NCBI GenBank assembly: GCA_017554105.1
Contig: JAFZIY010000006.1
Location: forward strand, 1-64,000
Direction of reading: 5' to 3'
Length of the DNA stretch: 64,000 nt
Source: Prevotella sp.
GTDB lineage: Bacteria; Bacteroidota; Bacteroidia; Bacteroidales; Bacteroidaceae
The notes under the pieces are model-generated. The model was not told the origin of the DNA, ran no database searches, and saw only the letters and a list, made by a program, of their open reading frames with translations. This document shows, one piece after another, positions 17,852-27,248 of the stretch. Numbering within the stretch: the first letter of the stretch is position 1; every line of letters begins with the position of its first letter. The translations under genes were made by a program, and so were the position numbers.

Positions 17852-18598
17852 ATGCAGAATCCTTTTTCTCTTGAGAATAAAACGATTTTGATAACAGGAG
17901 CAGCATCAGGCATAGGAAGGGCAACAGCCCTCCAATGTGCTGGACTGGGCGCCAAGATTGTATTGCTTGATTTGAATGAACAGGGGCTTAAAGAAACACA
18001 ACAGTTTATTGGCAAAGAAGATGTTGAGATTAAAGCCTTGGATTTGACAGATCTTAAACAGCTGGAATCAATGGTGTCAGAGATTCCCAAAGTTGACGGC
18101 GTTGTAAGTAATGCAGGGATAGTATTGAGTCTATTAGCAAAATTTAGTGAACCTTCAGATATGGAGCGTATTTTCAAAATCAATACGTTCTCCCATATTA
18201 ACCTTATTCAGCAGTTGATTAGACAAAAGAAGCTTAATAAAGGAGCATCAATCGTCTTTACATCTTCAATGTCTGGAGTGTATTGCGGTCTTGCAGGTGG
18301 TTCTTTATATGGTGCAACAAAATCGGCGCTTCTCGGATATACGAAAGCCTTGGCCTTGGAACTTGCGCCAAGAGGCATCCGCGTGAATACTGTGCATCCG
18401 GGAATGATAGAGACTCCTTTAACGAAGGACACAGCTTTATCAAGAGAACTTTTGGATGAGGATGCGAAGAACTATCCATTAGGCCGATATGGAAAACCTG
18501 AAGAAATTGCATATGCAATTGTTTATCTGTTATCTGATGCCACAGTTTGGATGACTGGCTCGCAATTGCTGATAGATGGAGGCTATTCTGTAAAATAG
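17852..18598 (+). CDS. Short-chain dehydrogenase, FabG-like 3-oxoacyl-ACP reductase
   Basis: A 248-residue classical SDR. TGAASGIGRA at about residues 15-24 binds NAD(P)H, VSNAG follows in the middle, and the catalytic pair is Y153 and K157 in SLYGATKSA. ATG 17852 is chosen over an upstream TTG that would overlap the ACP gene. The context (ACP before, FabH-like after) supports reduction of a 3-oxoacyl-ACP to the 3-hydroxyacyl form that LpxD-like enzymes prefer. Reduction of a keto sugar is the alternative. Confidence 0.82.
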   Translation: MQNPFSLENKTILITGAASGIGRATALQCAGLGAKIVLLDLNEQGLKETQQFIGKEDVEIKALDLTDLKQLESMVSEIPKVDGVVSNAGIVLSLLAKFSEPSDMERIFKINTFSHINLIQQLIRQKKLNKGASIVFTSSMSGVYCGLAGGSLYGATKSALLGYTKALALELAPRGIRVNTVHPGMIETPLTKDTALSRELLDEDAKNYPLGRYGKPEEIAYAIVYLLSDATVWMTGSQLLIDGGYSVK

Positions 18599-18605
18599 TA
18601 AAAAT

Positions 18606-19604
18606 ATGAAAGCATATATAAAAGGAATTGCATATTATTTACCAGAAAATGTTTTGACTAACGAACAGTTGGTAGAACAATTCCCCGAATGGACTGTTGA
18701 GAAGATATCAAAGAAGGTCGGTATTTCTGAAAGACATGTCACGACAGAAGATGAAACTGCTGGTGATATGGCCATTAAAGCTGCAGAAAAGCTATTTGTA
18801 GAGAAAAACATAGACCGCGCTTCTGTTGATTTTGTGCTGCTTTGTACACAAAGTCCAGATTATCATTTGCCCAGTACGTCATGCATTATTCAAGAAAAAT
18901 TGGGATTGAGTACCAAATGCGGCGCTTTTGATTTTAATTTGGGTTGTTCTGGCTATGAGTATGGATTGGCTGTTGCTAAAGGGTTGGTTTTAGGCGGCAT
19001 CGCCAAAAACATTCTCTTGTTGACTGCCGAGACTTACACAAAGTATATACACCCATCAGACAAAGGTAATCGTACTATCTTTGGAGATGGGGCAACCGCC
19101 ACGTTGATATCCGATGATGGTTTTGCTGAGATTGGCGAGTTTACTTTAGGTACAGATGGCAGTGGTGCTGAGGAATTGATTGTTAAAACAGGATGTGCTC
19201 GACAGTTTAAACCTGCAAATGACTATCAGGTAGATGAAGAGGACGGAATCCATTCAAGCGATAATCTCTATATGAATGGTAAGGCTATTTTTGACTTTAC
19301 TTCTGATGTGGTCCCCCCATTAATTGCAGAGACCCTTCAGAAGAATGGATTGTCTGAAGAAGATGTAGATCTATATGTTTTCCATCAGGCCAATAAGTAT
19401 ATGATTAATTATATCAGGAAACTGATGGGCATTGACAAGGCAAAGTTCTACATTTTCATGGAGAATGTGGGTAATACAGTCTCTTCAACCATCCCTATAG
19501 CTTTATGCGAGGCAGAAAAGGAAGGAAAACTGAAAGGAAATATAGTACTTGCAGGATTTGGCGTAGGCTTATCATACGGAGCTGTTGTGATTAAAGTTAG
19601 TTAA
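18606..19604 (+). CDS. FabH-like beta-ketoacyl-ACP synthase III
   Basis: A 332-residue thiolase-fold enzyme with the full FabH triad: C114 in NLGCSGYEYG, H260 in FHQANKYM and N290 in ENVGNTVSS. KAS III condenses an acyl-CoA starter with malonyl-ACP. In this cluster it may start the short acyl chain loaded on the neighbouring ACP. The AKYLAR-like glycine-rich end (GFGVGLSYGA) is complete, so the enzyme should be active. Confidence 0.85.
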   Translation: MKAYIKGIAYYLPENVLTNEQLVEQFPEWTVEKISKKVGISERHVTTEDETAGDMAIKAAEKLFVEKNIDRASVDFVLLCTQSPDYHLPSTSCIIQEKLGLSTKCGAFDFNLGCSGYEYGLAVAKGLVLGGIAKNILLLTAETYTKYIHPSDKGNRTIFGDGATATLISDDGFAEIGEFTLGTDGSGAEELIVKTGCARQFKPANDYQVDEEDGIHSSDNLYMNGKAIFDFTSDVVPPLIAETLQKNGLSEEDVDLYVFHQANKYMINYIRKLMGIDKAKFYIFMENVGNTVSSTIPIALCEAEKEGKLKGNIVLAGFGVGLSYGAVVIKVS

Positions 19605-19605
19605 T

Positions 19606-20328
19606 ATGATTCCATTTACTTTCAAAGGATATGCTGACCTGATTGATACTCTGAGAAAGTCTGGCTATGAGTTTGCTGATTATCATGACTATGCAGATTT
19701 TACTCGTTGCGTAATTCTTCGGCATGACATTGATAATAGCATTGAAAAGGCTTTGACTATTGCGGAACTTGAACATGAGCAGGGCGTAAAATCGACCTAT
19801 TTTACCCTTCTTCGTACTGATTTTTATAATCCAGCATCAAGGAAAGGCTTGTCAGGTCTGAAGAAAATCCAGTCATTGGGTCATGAGATTGGACTGCATT
19901 TTGATGAAATGGCGTATGACGAGTTAGATGATGTAGAGGTTGCTATTAAGCATGAAGCTGGTGTCCTTTCTGATATTATAGGTACTCCAATAACAATAGT
20001 TTCAATGCATAGACCTTCACAAAAGACACTTGATGCCAACTATGACCTATATCCTATGGTCAACTCGTATGGAAAGACGTTTTTTAATGATTTCAAGTAT
20101 CTCTCTGACAGTCGGAGAAGATGGCGCGAACCTGCACATGATATCATCAAATCTGGTGAATATGACAGATTGCATATCTTAACTCATCCCATTTGGTACC
20201 AAGAAACGGAGGAGTCAATACATGATACAATCAAGCGTTTTGTGACTAGTGCAAACAAGGAGCGCTACTTACAAGAGTCGGAGAACATAAAAGACATAGA
20301 GTCCATTTTGGATATCAACGAGATCTGA
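19606..20328 (+). CDS. NodB-like polysaccharide deacetylase family protein
   Basis: A 240-residue protein with divergent NodB homology motifs: LRHDIDNS (H40, D41, D43) for the first motif, GHEIGLHFDEM for the second and HILTHPIWY near the C-terminus. No signal peptide is seen, unlike secreted deacetylases, so it likely acts on a cytoplasmic sugar intermediate. Family members of this type occur in polysaccharide clusters and remove N- or O-acyl groups. It could expose the amine that the LpxD-like enzyme acylates; that link is inference. It overlaps the next gene by one base (TGATG). Confidence 0.7.
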   Translation: MIPFTFKGYADLIDTLRKSGYEFADYHDYADFTRCVILRHDIDNSIEKALTIAELEHEQGVKSTYFTLLRTDFYNPASRKGLSGLKKIQSLGHEIGLHFDEMAYDELDDVEVAIKHEAGVLSDIIGTPITIVSMHRPSQKTLDANYDLYPMVNSYGKTFFNDFKYLSDSRRRWREPAHDIIKSGEYDRLHILTHPIWYQETEESIHDTIKRFVTSANKERYLQESENIKDIESILDINEI

Positions 20329-23300
20329 TGAAGTTTTATACTGATAGTCTACATAAAATTGCTTATGCTACCGATGCATCTGTGTATCGGGAAATTCCGT
20401 ATGGTGTGGCATATCCTGAGACGATTGAGGATATTCAGGAAGTTATGCGTTTGGCTCGAGAGAAGCATACGCATCTGATTCCTCGTGCAGGAGGAACCTC
20501 TATTGCCGGTCAGGTGGTAGGTAGCGGTATTGTAGTTGATATCAGTAAGCATCTAAATAAGATTGTCAAGATTAATGTAGAGGAGCGATGGGCAATTGTC
20601 CAACCAGGAGTTGTACGGGATGAACTAAACATTGCTCTAAAGCCATATGGACTATTCTTTAGCCCTGAGACATCAACCAGTAATCGTTGCTGCATAGGAG
20701 GTATGTTTGGAAACAATTCCTGCGGAACACATTCGTTGGTTTATGGCAGTACCCGACATCACGTTTTGGGAGCAGTGGGAATTCTGGCTGATGGCAGCAA
20801 AGAAGAGTTCATTGATTACAAAGTTAAGGAATTGGAACTTCGTTTTGGTAGGAGATTCTGGGAGAATCCCTCCCCTGCCACGCTGGCTGAAAGAATTTAT
20901 GCACAGCTTATCAACTATGCTCTCGATCAGGATACAGTCAATTTAATCAAGAGTAACTATCCCGACAAAGACCTAAGAAGAAGGAGTTGCGGTTATGCGA
21001 TAGATGAGGTAATAGAGGAACTGACTGAAAGTGAGGCACCTTTTGAGGAAAGAACCATCAACCTCTGTAAATTACTCGCAGGAAGTGAAGGTACACTGGC
21101 CTTTATTACTGATATAAAAGTATCATTGGATGTCTTGCCGCCAAAAGAGATAATGGTGGTGTGTGGTCATTGTGATACCCTGGATAAAAGCTTTGAGGCC
21201 AATCTTGTGGCATTACAACATCATCCGACAGCGATAGAGCTGATGGATGGGGATATTCTGGAGTTAAGTAAAGGTAATTCAGAGCAAGAGAAGAACCGAT
21301 TTTTCGTAGAAGGCGATCCTGCAGCACTGTTAATAACCGAACTCAGAGCGGAGACACGCGAAGAGTTGGATGCCAAAGCAGATGCGTTAGAGAAAGATTT
21401 GTTGGAAAGTGGGTTGGTTTATCTGAATACTAGAGTCTATGGCGCGGATGTGGCTAAGGTCTGGGCGTTACGAAAAGCTGGACTAGGAATCCTTGGCGGT
21501 ATGAAGGGTGATGCAAAACCTATGGGGGTGATAGAAGACACAGCGGTGGCACCCAAATTCATGCCAGCCTATATGAAGGATTTCCAAGAGATGACCAAAA
21601 GGCTTGGAGCAAATGTGGTCTATTATGGACATATCAGTACAGGTGAACTGCATCTACGCCCAATTTTGAATCTGAAAACCAAGGAAGGGCAAAAGCAGTT
21701 CCGAGACTTGGCTACAGAGACGGCTTTGCTCGTAAAAAAGCATCGAGGCAGTATTAGCGGAGAGCATGGTGATGGGAGACTTCGTGGCGAGTTTATCAAG
21801 ATGCTCTATGGCGAAGAGACCTATCAGTTGATGCGAGAGGTGAAGCAATGTTGGGATCCGGAGGGGATGTTCAATCTGCATAAGATAGTGGATACGTTGC
21901 CTATGGACTCGATGCTTCGTTTCGATATTGACCAGCGATATAACATAGAAAAAGAGATAGGCTCTGATAAAACCTATTTTAATTGGAAGGCTGCTTTTGA
22001 CGAGTGTATAGCCCCGGGGGCTACAGGAACCAAGAACCAGGTGAATGCTTTAATGTGCAGCATCGAGCAGTGTAATGGAGCTGGTGACTGTCGGAAAAGT
22101 AATATCATAGGAGGTACACTATGTCCTGCTTATAAAGTTTCTGGTGACGAATTGAAGACAACTCGTGCAAGGGCGAATGTTCTGCGAGAAATCCTGACTC
22201 GTGGCCAGTTGAAAGATGAAAATGGAAAGTTGAAAAGTGAAAGTAACTTTTCATTAGATAGTCATGAGATAAAGGAGGTCTTATATAGTTGTCTAGCATG
22301 TAAAGGCTGCAAGAGTGAATGTCCTTCGAATGTGGACATGACTCGTTTGAGGGCAGAGATACTTCAGCATTATTACGATAAACATGGAACACCTTTGCGC
22401 TCATTTATGGTGGCCAGAATGGCACAGATAGAGCAACTTGGCTTTATGATACGTCCGCTGTATAATGCTTTTGCATCGTGGAGTCTGTCATCTGCCATCA
22501 TCAAAAAGGCAATCAATTTCTCAACTAAGCGACAGATACCTACACTCAGCAGGTATTCTATGCGTCATTTGGTGAAGAAGGAGCAAGCAAGTTATCGGAT
22601 AGCAAAGCCAAAGAAGAAGGTTTATCTCTTTGCAGATGAATTCACTAATTTGCAGGAGGCAGAATTGGGACTTACTTTTGCGAAACTGCTCATGCGGCTT
22701 GGCTATAAGGTTGAGATACCTAAGCACGTAGAAAGCGGAAGGGCTGCTATATCTAAGGGCTGTTTGAAGTATGCCAAGCAATTTGCTGAGAAAAATGTAG
22801 CGCTTCTTGCGGATAAGATAAGTGAAAGCAATCCACTGATAGGTATAGAGCCATCATGTATATTGAGTTTTAGGGATGAATATCCTGACTTGGTAGTTCC
22901 TGAGAACAGAAATAAAGCAAGAGAACTTGCAAAGAACTGTTTACTCTATGACGAGTTCTTGCTGAAAGAGATAGAGGCTGGAAATATATCGGCAGAGGAT
23001 TTTGAAAATGCTGCTATGGAGATATGGCTACATGGTCACTGCCATCAGAAGGCATTGGTCGGAGTTGATAAAACGGCTAAGGCTTTACGGGAATTGCTTA
23101 GTGGCGCCAAAGTGAATGTGATACCCAGTGGATGTTGCGGAATGGCGGGGTCATTTGGATATGAAAAAGAGCACTATGAAACATCGTTAGCTATAGGTGA
23201 AATGGTGTTGTTCCCGGCTGTTAGAGAAGCAACCAAGAGAAACAAAAAGAATGTAATAGTTTTAGCCCCCGGCACATCTTGTCGTCAACAGATTTTTGAT

Positions 23301-23357
23301 GGAACGGGTATAAAGGCGTTACATCCAATAGAATTGTTATTTAAATCAATAATGTAA
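20328..23357 (+). CDS. FAD-linked oxidase fused to iron-sulfur domains (YdiJ/D-lactate dehydrogenase-like)
   Basis: A 1009-residue fusion. Residues 1-540 form a PCMH-type FAD-binding oxidase (PRAGGTSIAGQVVG, then SGEHGDGRLRGEF). Then come CNGAGDCRK, a ferredoxin-type cluster C655-x2-C658-x2-C661-x3-C665, and a C-terminal CCG domain (HGHCHQKA, PSGCCGMAGSFG). This is the layout of YdiJ-type 2-hydroxyacid dehydrogenases (D-lactate or D-2-hydroxyglutarate). Its presence inside a polysaccharide operon is odd. It could supply a 2-oxoacid, for example to the 2-oxoglutarate-using WbpB/WbpE pair or to the E1-like pair downstream, or recycle 2-hydroxyglutarate formed by WbpB. A heptamer-like repeat runs in frame near residues 630-641. 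Confidence 0.82.
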   Translation: MKFYTDSLHKIAYATDASVYREIPYGVAYPETIEDIQEVMRLAREKHTHLIPRAGGTSIAGQVVGSGIVVDISKHLNKIVKINVEERWAIVQPGVVRDELNIALKPYGLFFSPETSTSNRCCIGGMFGNNSCGTHSLVYGSTRHHVLGAVGILADGSKEEFIDYKVKELELRFGRRFWENPSPATLAERIYAQLINYALDQDTVNLIKSNYPDKDLRRRSCGYAIDEVIEELTESEAPFEERTINLCKLLAGSEGTLAFITDIKVSLDVLPPKEIMVVCGHCDTLDKSFEANLVALQHHPTAIELMDGDILELSKGNSEQEKNRFFVEGDPAALLITELRAETREELDAKADALEKDLLESGLVYLNTRVYGADVAKVWALRKAGLGILGGMKGDAKPMGVIEDTAVAPKFMPAYMKDFQEMTKRLGANVVYYGHISTGELHLRPILNLKTKEGQKQFRDLATETALLVKKHRGSISGEHGDGRLRGEFIKMLYGEETYQLMREVKQCWDPEGMFNLHKIVDTLPMDSMLRFDIDQRYNIEKEIGSDKTYFNWKAAFDECIAPGATGTKNQVNALMCSIEQCNGAGDCRKSNIIGGTLCPAYKVSGDELKTTRARANVLREILTRGQLKDENGKLKSESNFSLDSHEIKEVLYSCLACKGCKSECPSNVDMTRLRAEILQHYYDKHGTPLRSFMVARMAQIEQLGFMIRPLYNAFASWSLSSAIIKKAINFSTKRQIPTLSRYSMRHLVKKEQASYRIAKPKKKVYLFADEFTNLQEAELGLTFAKLLMRLGYKVEIPKHVESGRAAISKGCLKYAKQFAEKNVALLADKISESNPLIGIEPSCILSFRDEYPDLVVPENRNKARELAKNCLLYDEFLLKEIEAGNISAEDFENAAMEIWLHGHCHQKALVGVDKTAKALRELLSGAKVNVIPSGCCGMAGSFGYEKEHYETSLAIGEMVLFPAVREATKRNKKNVIVLAPGTSCRQQIFDGTGIKALHPIELLFKSIM

Positions 23358-23364
23358 AACTACA

Positions 23365-24597
23365 ATGAATATTGTATTCGTAATGCACTATGCGGGCAGT
23401 CCGAAGTATGGAATGGCCTACAGACCACACTCGCTTGCAAAGGAATGGGTGAAGCGGGGACATCAGGTGACAATGGTTGCTGCGTCGTTCACCCATTTAA
23501 GACAGCAACAGCCAGTAGTGGAGGGAGATTTGCAGTGTGAGGATATTGATGGCATTAATTACCTATGGATAAAAACACCCGAATATCATTCTACGCCCAA
23601 GCGCGTGGTTAATATTTATGTGTTTGTAAAGAAGCTGAAGAAATATGCCAAGCGTATAGCTAAAGAGTATCAGCCCGACTTGGTGATAGCATCGTCATGC
23701 TATCCGTTTGACATTTATCCATGTAAGAAGATTGCAAAAGCATCTGGTGCAAAGTTGTGCTTCGAAGTACACGATCTATGGCCACTTACGCCGATGCTGG
23801 TAGGAGGTTATTCAAAATGGAATCCCTATATTATGCTGATGCAGAGGGCAGAAAATGTGGCATACAGTTCTGCTGACTTTGTGAATTCATTGCTGTGGAA
23901 TTCAGAAGAACATGCCCGTGAACACGGACTTGCCCCCGGTAAGTTCCAGTGTGTGCCAAACGGATACTTCAAAGAGGACTTGGTGGATGTTGAAAAGAAA
24001 GTGTTGCCAAAAGAACATGAAGAGTTGTTTAGGAAACTCTATGGTGAAGGAAAAATCATCATAGGATTTGCAGGAAATTTTGCGCCAGCTCAGTATGTTA
24101 GTACTTTATTGTCAGCAGCAATAAAATTGAAGGGAAACAAGCGTCTACATATTGTTTTGGTAGGTCGAGGAGTTGAATTAGAAAAATATGAAGAAACAAT
24201 AAATAAGAACAACCTTGATAATGTTTCTATTCTACCCGCCGTCTCAAAAGATTTAGTACCTGCCATAAATGCTCATTTTGATATTTGTTATTTAGGGGGT
24301 GGCCATTCTGAACTCCATAAATATGGAACTTGTGCAAACAAAGAAATAGATTATATGCTTGCTGCAAAACCAATAGTCAGATCGATAGACGAACCAGGCG
24401 CATTGGTAGAAAAAATAGGATGCGGCATACAAGTGGAAGCAGAAAGACCCGATTTGCTTGTTAAAGCAATAAACAAACTTGCTTCGATGACTAAAGAAGA
24501 AAGAGAGGCAATGGGTAAGAGAGGAAAATATTATACGGAGGCCAATTTAGAGTGGGGAACGCTGGCAGAGAAGTTTATTGCACCAGCAAAGAAATAA
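23365..24597 (+). CDS. Glycosyltransferase family 4 (WbuB-like)
   Basis: A 410-residue GT-B enzyme. The N-terminus (MNIVFVMHYAGSPKYGMAYRP, then HSLAKEWVKRGHQV) has the acceptor-side glycine region of WbuB-type amino-sugar transferases, FEVHDLWPLTP follows, and the donor domain begins near IIIGFAGNFAPAQ. It likely adds the second sugar to the lipid-linked one, as it lies directly before the initiating transferase. The sugar transferred is not known; an N-acetylated amino sugar is the family tendency. Confidence 0.85.
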   Translation: MNIVFVMHYAGSPKYGMAYRPHSLAKEWVKRGHQVTMVAASFTHLRQQQPVVEGDLQCEDIDGINYLWIKTPEYHSTPKRVVNIYVFVKKLKKYAKRIAKEYQPDLVIASSCYPFDIYPCKKIAKASGAKLCFEVHDLWPLTPMLVGGYSKWNPYIMLMQRAENVAYSSADFVNSLLWNSEEHAREHGLAPGKFQCVPNGYFKEDLVDVEKKVLPKEHEELFRKLYGEGKIIIGFAGNFAPAQYVSTLLSAAIKLKGNKRLHIVLVGRGVELEKYEETINKNNLDNVSILPAVSKDLVPAINAHFDICYLGGGHSELHKYGTCANKEIDYMLAAKPIVRSIDEPGALVEKIGCGIQVEAERPDLLVKAINKLASMTKEEREAMGKRGKYYTEANLEWGTLAEKFIAPAKK

Positions 24598-24607
24598 ATA
24601 CACCATT

Positions 24608-25264
24608 ATGGAATATACAGAAGAACAATTAAAAAAGAAAACACAAGGTTTTTATAATAAAGTAGGGAAGCGCATAGTTGATTTGGTTATTGCAGTACCA
24701 TGTTTTATTATTCTCTTACCGTTTTATATTCTCATTTCTTTAGCTATAGCGATAGAGTCAGGATTTCCAGTTATCTATCGAGGGGTACGTGGCGGTTTTA
24801 AAAATAAGCCATTCCGTATTATGAAGTTCCGCTCGATGGTAAAGAACGCGGAAAAACTTGGTGGATCAACTACTGCACTCCATGACCCCCGTATTACCAA
24901 GGTTGGTTTCTTTTTACGGCGTACAAAACTGGATGAAATACCTCAGTTGATGAATATTATCAAAGGTGATATGAGTTTTGTCGGGCCGAGACCGGAGGTC
25001 TTGAAATATGTCAATATGTTTGAAGGATTGGAGAAGTATATCCTTCAAGTGCGTCCTGGAATCACTGACTGGAGTTCGCTGGAGTTCTCGAACATGGACG
25101 CTGTGGTGGGAGACGGAGATGTGGACAAATATTTTGTGGATAATATCTTAGCTCAGAAGAATAAACTACGCGTGAAATATGTTGCTGAGTTGTCTTTTGA
25201 GAATGATGTTATTATTTTCTTTAAAACAATCACAGAAGTGTTGAAACGCTTTGTGATAAAATAA
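24608..25264 (+). CDS. Initiating phosphoglycosyl transferase (WcaJ/PglC-type)
   Basis: A 218-residue monotopic transferase that moves a sugar-phosphate from a UDP-sugar to undecaprenyl phosphate, the first step of repeat-unit assembly. There is one N-terminal membrane segment (about residues 20-45), then KFRSMVKNAE, the catalytic-site stretch TKLDEIPQLMNIIKGDMS, GPRPE and RPGITDW. ATG 24608 is preferred over an upstream TTG inside the preceding gene. It is compact like PglC rather than long like WcaJ. This gene makes the locus a Wzx/Wzy-dependent pathway. Confidence 0.9.
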   Translation: MEYTEEQLKKKTQGFYNKVGKRIVDLVIAVPCFIILLPFYILISLAIAIESGFPVIYRGVRGGFKNKPFRIMKFRSMVKNAEKLGGSTTALHDPRITKVGFFLRRTKLDEIPQLMNIIKGDMSFVGPRPEVLKYVNMFEGLEKYILQVRPGITDWSSLEFSNMDAVVGDGDVDKYFVDNILAQKNKLRVKYVAELSFENDVIIFFKTITEVLKRFVIK

Positions 25265-25269
25265 TTCAG

Positions 25270-26211
25270 ATGGAATATCAATATTTGAAAAATTCAGACC
25301 TGAAGGTTTCACGCCTCTGTATCGGAGGAGATCCGATGGGCGGCCATGCATGGGGAGACACCGATGACAAAGAATTAATCGATGCTGTCAACACAGCAGT
25401 TGATAATGGCATTAATTTCTTTGACACAGCCGATATCTACGGAATAGGACATGCCGAAACCCTTCTGGGGAAAGCTTTGGGTACAAGTAAGAATGATGTA
25501 ATAATTGCATCAAAATTCGGAGTTCGCAAGGATGAAGTTAAGGGAGTTTGCTATTATGATAACCGGCCCGAATGGATTGAACAGGCTATTGTCGGCAGTT
25601 TGAAACGCTTGGGAAGAGATTACATTGATATCTACCAACTTCATTGGAGAGATGGTAAGACCCCTATTTCGGAAGTTGTTGATAAATTGCGTGAGTTGAA
25701 AAAGAAGGGGTATATCCGCTATTTTGGACTATCTAATGTGACTCTTGTCGATCTGGAGGAGTTAATGCCCTATAAAGGGGAGTTTGTTTCATTTCAAGAC
25801 CAATACAGTTTAGCATGGCGGGAAGGTGAAGAAGCTATTGCGAAATTGGCTGAGGATATGAATCTGACACCGATGACCTGGGGAAGCTTGGGTCAAGGGA
25901 TATTGTCAGGGAAATATGGAGCAGATACAAAGTTTGACGCCAATGACCGACGTTCACGGAGTACCTATCCCAATTTCCATGGGGAGAAGTTGATGAAAAA
26001 CTTGAAGATTGTAGAGAAAATGAGGGAGATTGACCAGTCGTATCAAAAGGGACTACCCGCTATTGCCATCAGGTTTATTTTGGATTACCTAAAGGATTCA
26101 GTTGTGATAGTGGGTGTCAAGCGTCCCCAGCAAGTAATTGGGAATTGCGAAGCTGCAGGATGGAACCTGAGCGAACAACATATCAATGATTTAGAAGCAA
26201 TATCAAAATAA
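25270..26211 (+). CDS. Aldo/keto reductase
   Basis: A 313-residue TIM-barrel NAD(P)H-dependent reductase. The family residues are visible: FFDTADIYGIGHAE carries the catalytic Asp and Tyr, IIASKFGVRK the lysine, and LHWRDG the histidine. AKRs in polysaccharide or deoxysugar clusters reduce keto sugars or small carbonyls. The next genes are an E1-like pair, so it may act on that product. It is 5 bases after the phosphoglycosyl transferase. Confidence 0.82.
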   Translation: MEYQYLKNSDLKVSRLCIGGDPMGGHAWGDTDDKELIDAVNTAVDNGINFFDTADIYGIGHAETLLGKALGTSKNDVIIASKFGVRKDEVKGVCYYDNRPEWIEQAIVGSLKRLGRDYIDIYQLHWRDGKTPISEVVDKLRELKKKGYIRYFGLSNVTLVDLEELMPYKGEFVSFQDQYSLAWREGEEAIAKLAEDMNLTPMTWGSLGQGILSGKYGADTKFDANDRRSRSTYPNFHGEKLMKNLKIVEKMREIDQSYQKGLPAIAIRFILDYLKDSVVIVGVKRPQQVIGNCEAAGWNLSEQHINDLEAISK

Positions 26212-26219
26212 GTTGAAAT

Positions 26220-27236
26220 ATGGAATTTAAGAAAGTACCACATTTACCTCTGTTGGAAAACAAGCGAGGTATGTCAGATGAAAGGATAGTCGAGTTGTAC
26301 CAGACTATGCTCACCATTCGTTATTCAGAGACGCTTATAGCACAGCGTGTGTCAGAGAGAGCAGTATTTACACCTTGTCACTTGTATATGGGAGAAGAAG
26401 CCTCTGCTGTAGGTGTGTGCTCTGTGTTAAAAGACACGGACTTTGTGTTCAGCAATCACCGCTCACACGGACATTTCCTTGCAAAAGGAGGCAATCTGAA
26501 AGAATTTTTTGCGGAAATATACTGCCGTGAGACAGGGTGTTCGCATGGGCGTGGTGGCTCGATGCATCTTTGCGACCCGTCTAAAGGACTCCTTGGCTCT
26601 TCTTCCATAGTGGCTGGTGTACTGGGTATAGGCCTTGGTCCTGCGTTCAGGAGCAAGATTATGGGGGAAGATAACGTGAGCGTCATTTTCCATGGTGACT
26701 GCGTACCTGAAGAAGGTGTATGGACAGAGTCACTGAACTTTGCGGCTATTAACAAGTTGCCTGTTATCTATGTTTGTGAGAATAACCTGTATGCAGCTTC
26801 TGCACCGCTAGAAGACAGACGTATCTATGATAACATTGCTGATGTGGCAGCTGATTATGGTCTTCATTCAGAGGTAGTTGATGGTAATGATTTGTTCGCA
26901 GTTAATGCAGCCGCTGAGGATGCAGTTAATCGGGCAAGAGCTGGCCAAGGCCCGCAGTTTATTGAGACCAGGACTTATCGTTGGCTCGGGCACGTAGGAC
27001 ACCGTGACGATATTGATGTTGGTTTGCGCAATGCAGATGAACTGGCTTATTGGAAGACCAGATGCCCAATTAAGAATCTGGAGGAGAAACTTATTAAAGA
27101 AGGTGTTCTTTCGGCAGAACAAGTGACTGTAATGCACCAAGATGCACAAAAACGGGTGGAGGAAGCGGAGAACTATGCTTTGAGTTGTTTGAAGCCCGAC
27201 CCCACTGTACTTTATGACAATGTTTATAAAAACTAA
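26220..27236 (+). CDS. Pyruvate dehydrogenase E1 alpha-like subunit (TPP-dependent)
   Basis: A 338-residue E1 alpha homologue. The thiamine-diphosphate motif appears as HGDCVPEEGVWTESLNFAA followed by LPVIYVCENN. The usual GDG is GDC here, while the metal-binding Asp and Asn are kept. GRGGSMHLCD and RTYRWLGHVGH are also E1 alpha features. It pairs with the E1 beta-like gene 12 bases downstream. No E2 or E3 subunit is present, so a normal pyruvate dehydrogenase complex is not encoded here. E1-like pairs such as AviB1/AviB2 attach a two-carbon unit from pyruvate to keto sugars in some antibiotic pathways, which is a plausible role. Confidence 0.85.
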   Translation: MEFKKVPHLPLLENKRGMSDERIVELYQTMLTIRYSETLIAQRVSERAVFTPCHLYMGEEASAVGVCSVLKDTDFVFSNHRSHGHFLAKGGNLKEFFAEIYCRETGCSHGRGGSMHLCDPSKGLLGSSSIVAGVLGIGLGPAFRSKIMGEDNVSVIFHGDCVPEEGVWTESLNFAAINKLPVIYVCENNLYAASAPLEDRRIYDNIADVAADYGLHSEVVDGNDLFAVNAAAEDAVNRARAGQGPQFIETRTYRWLGHVGHRDDIDVGLRNADELAYWKTRCPIKNLEEKLIKEGVLSAEQVTVMHQDAQKRVEEAENYALSCLKPDPTVLYDNVYKN

Positions 27237-27248
27237 AAACGATATATC

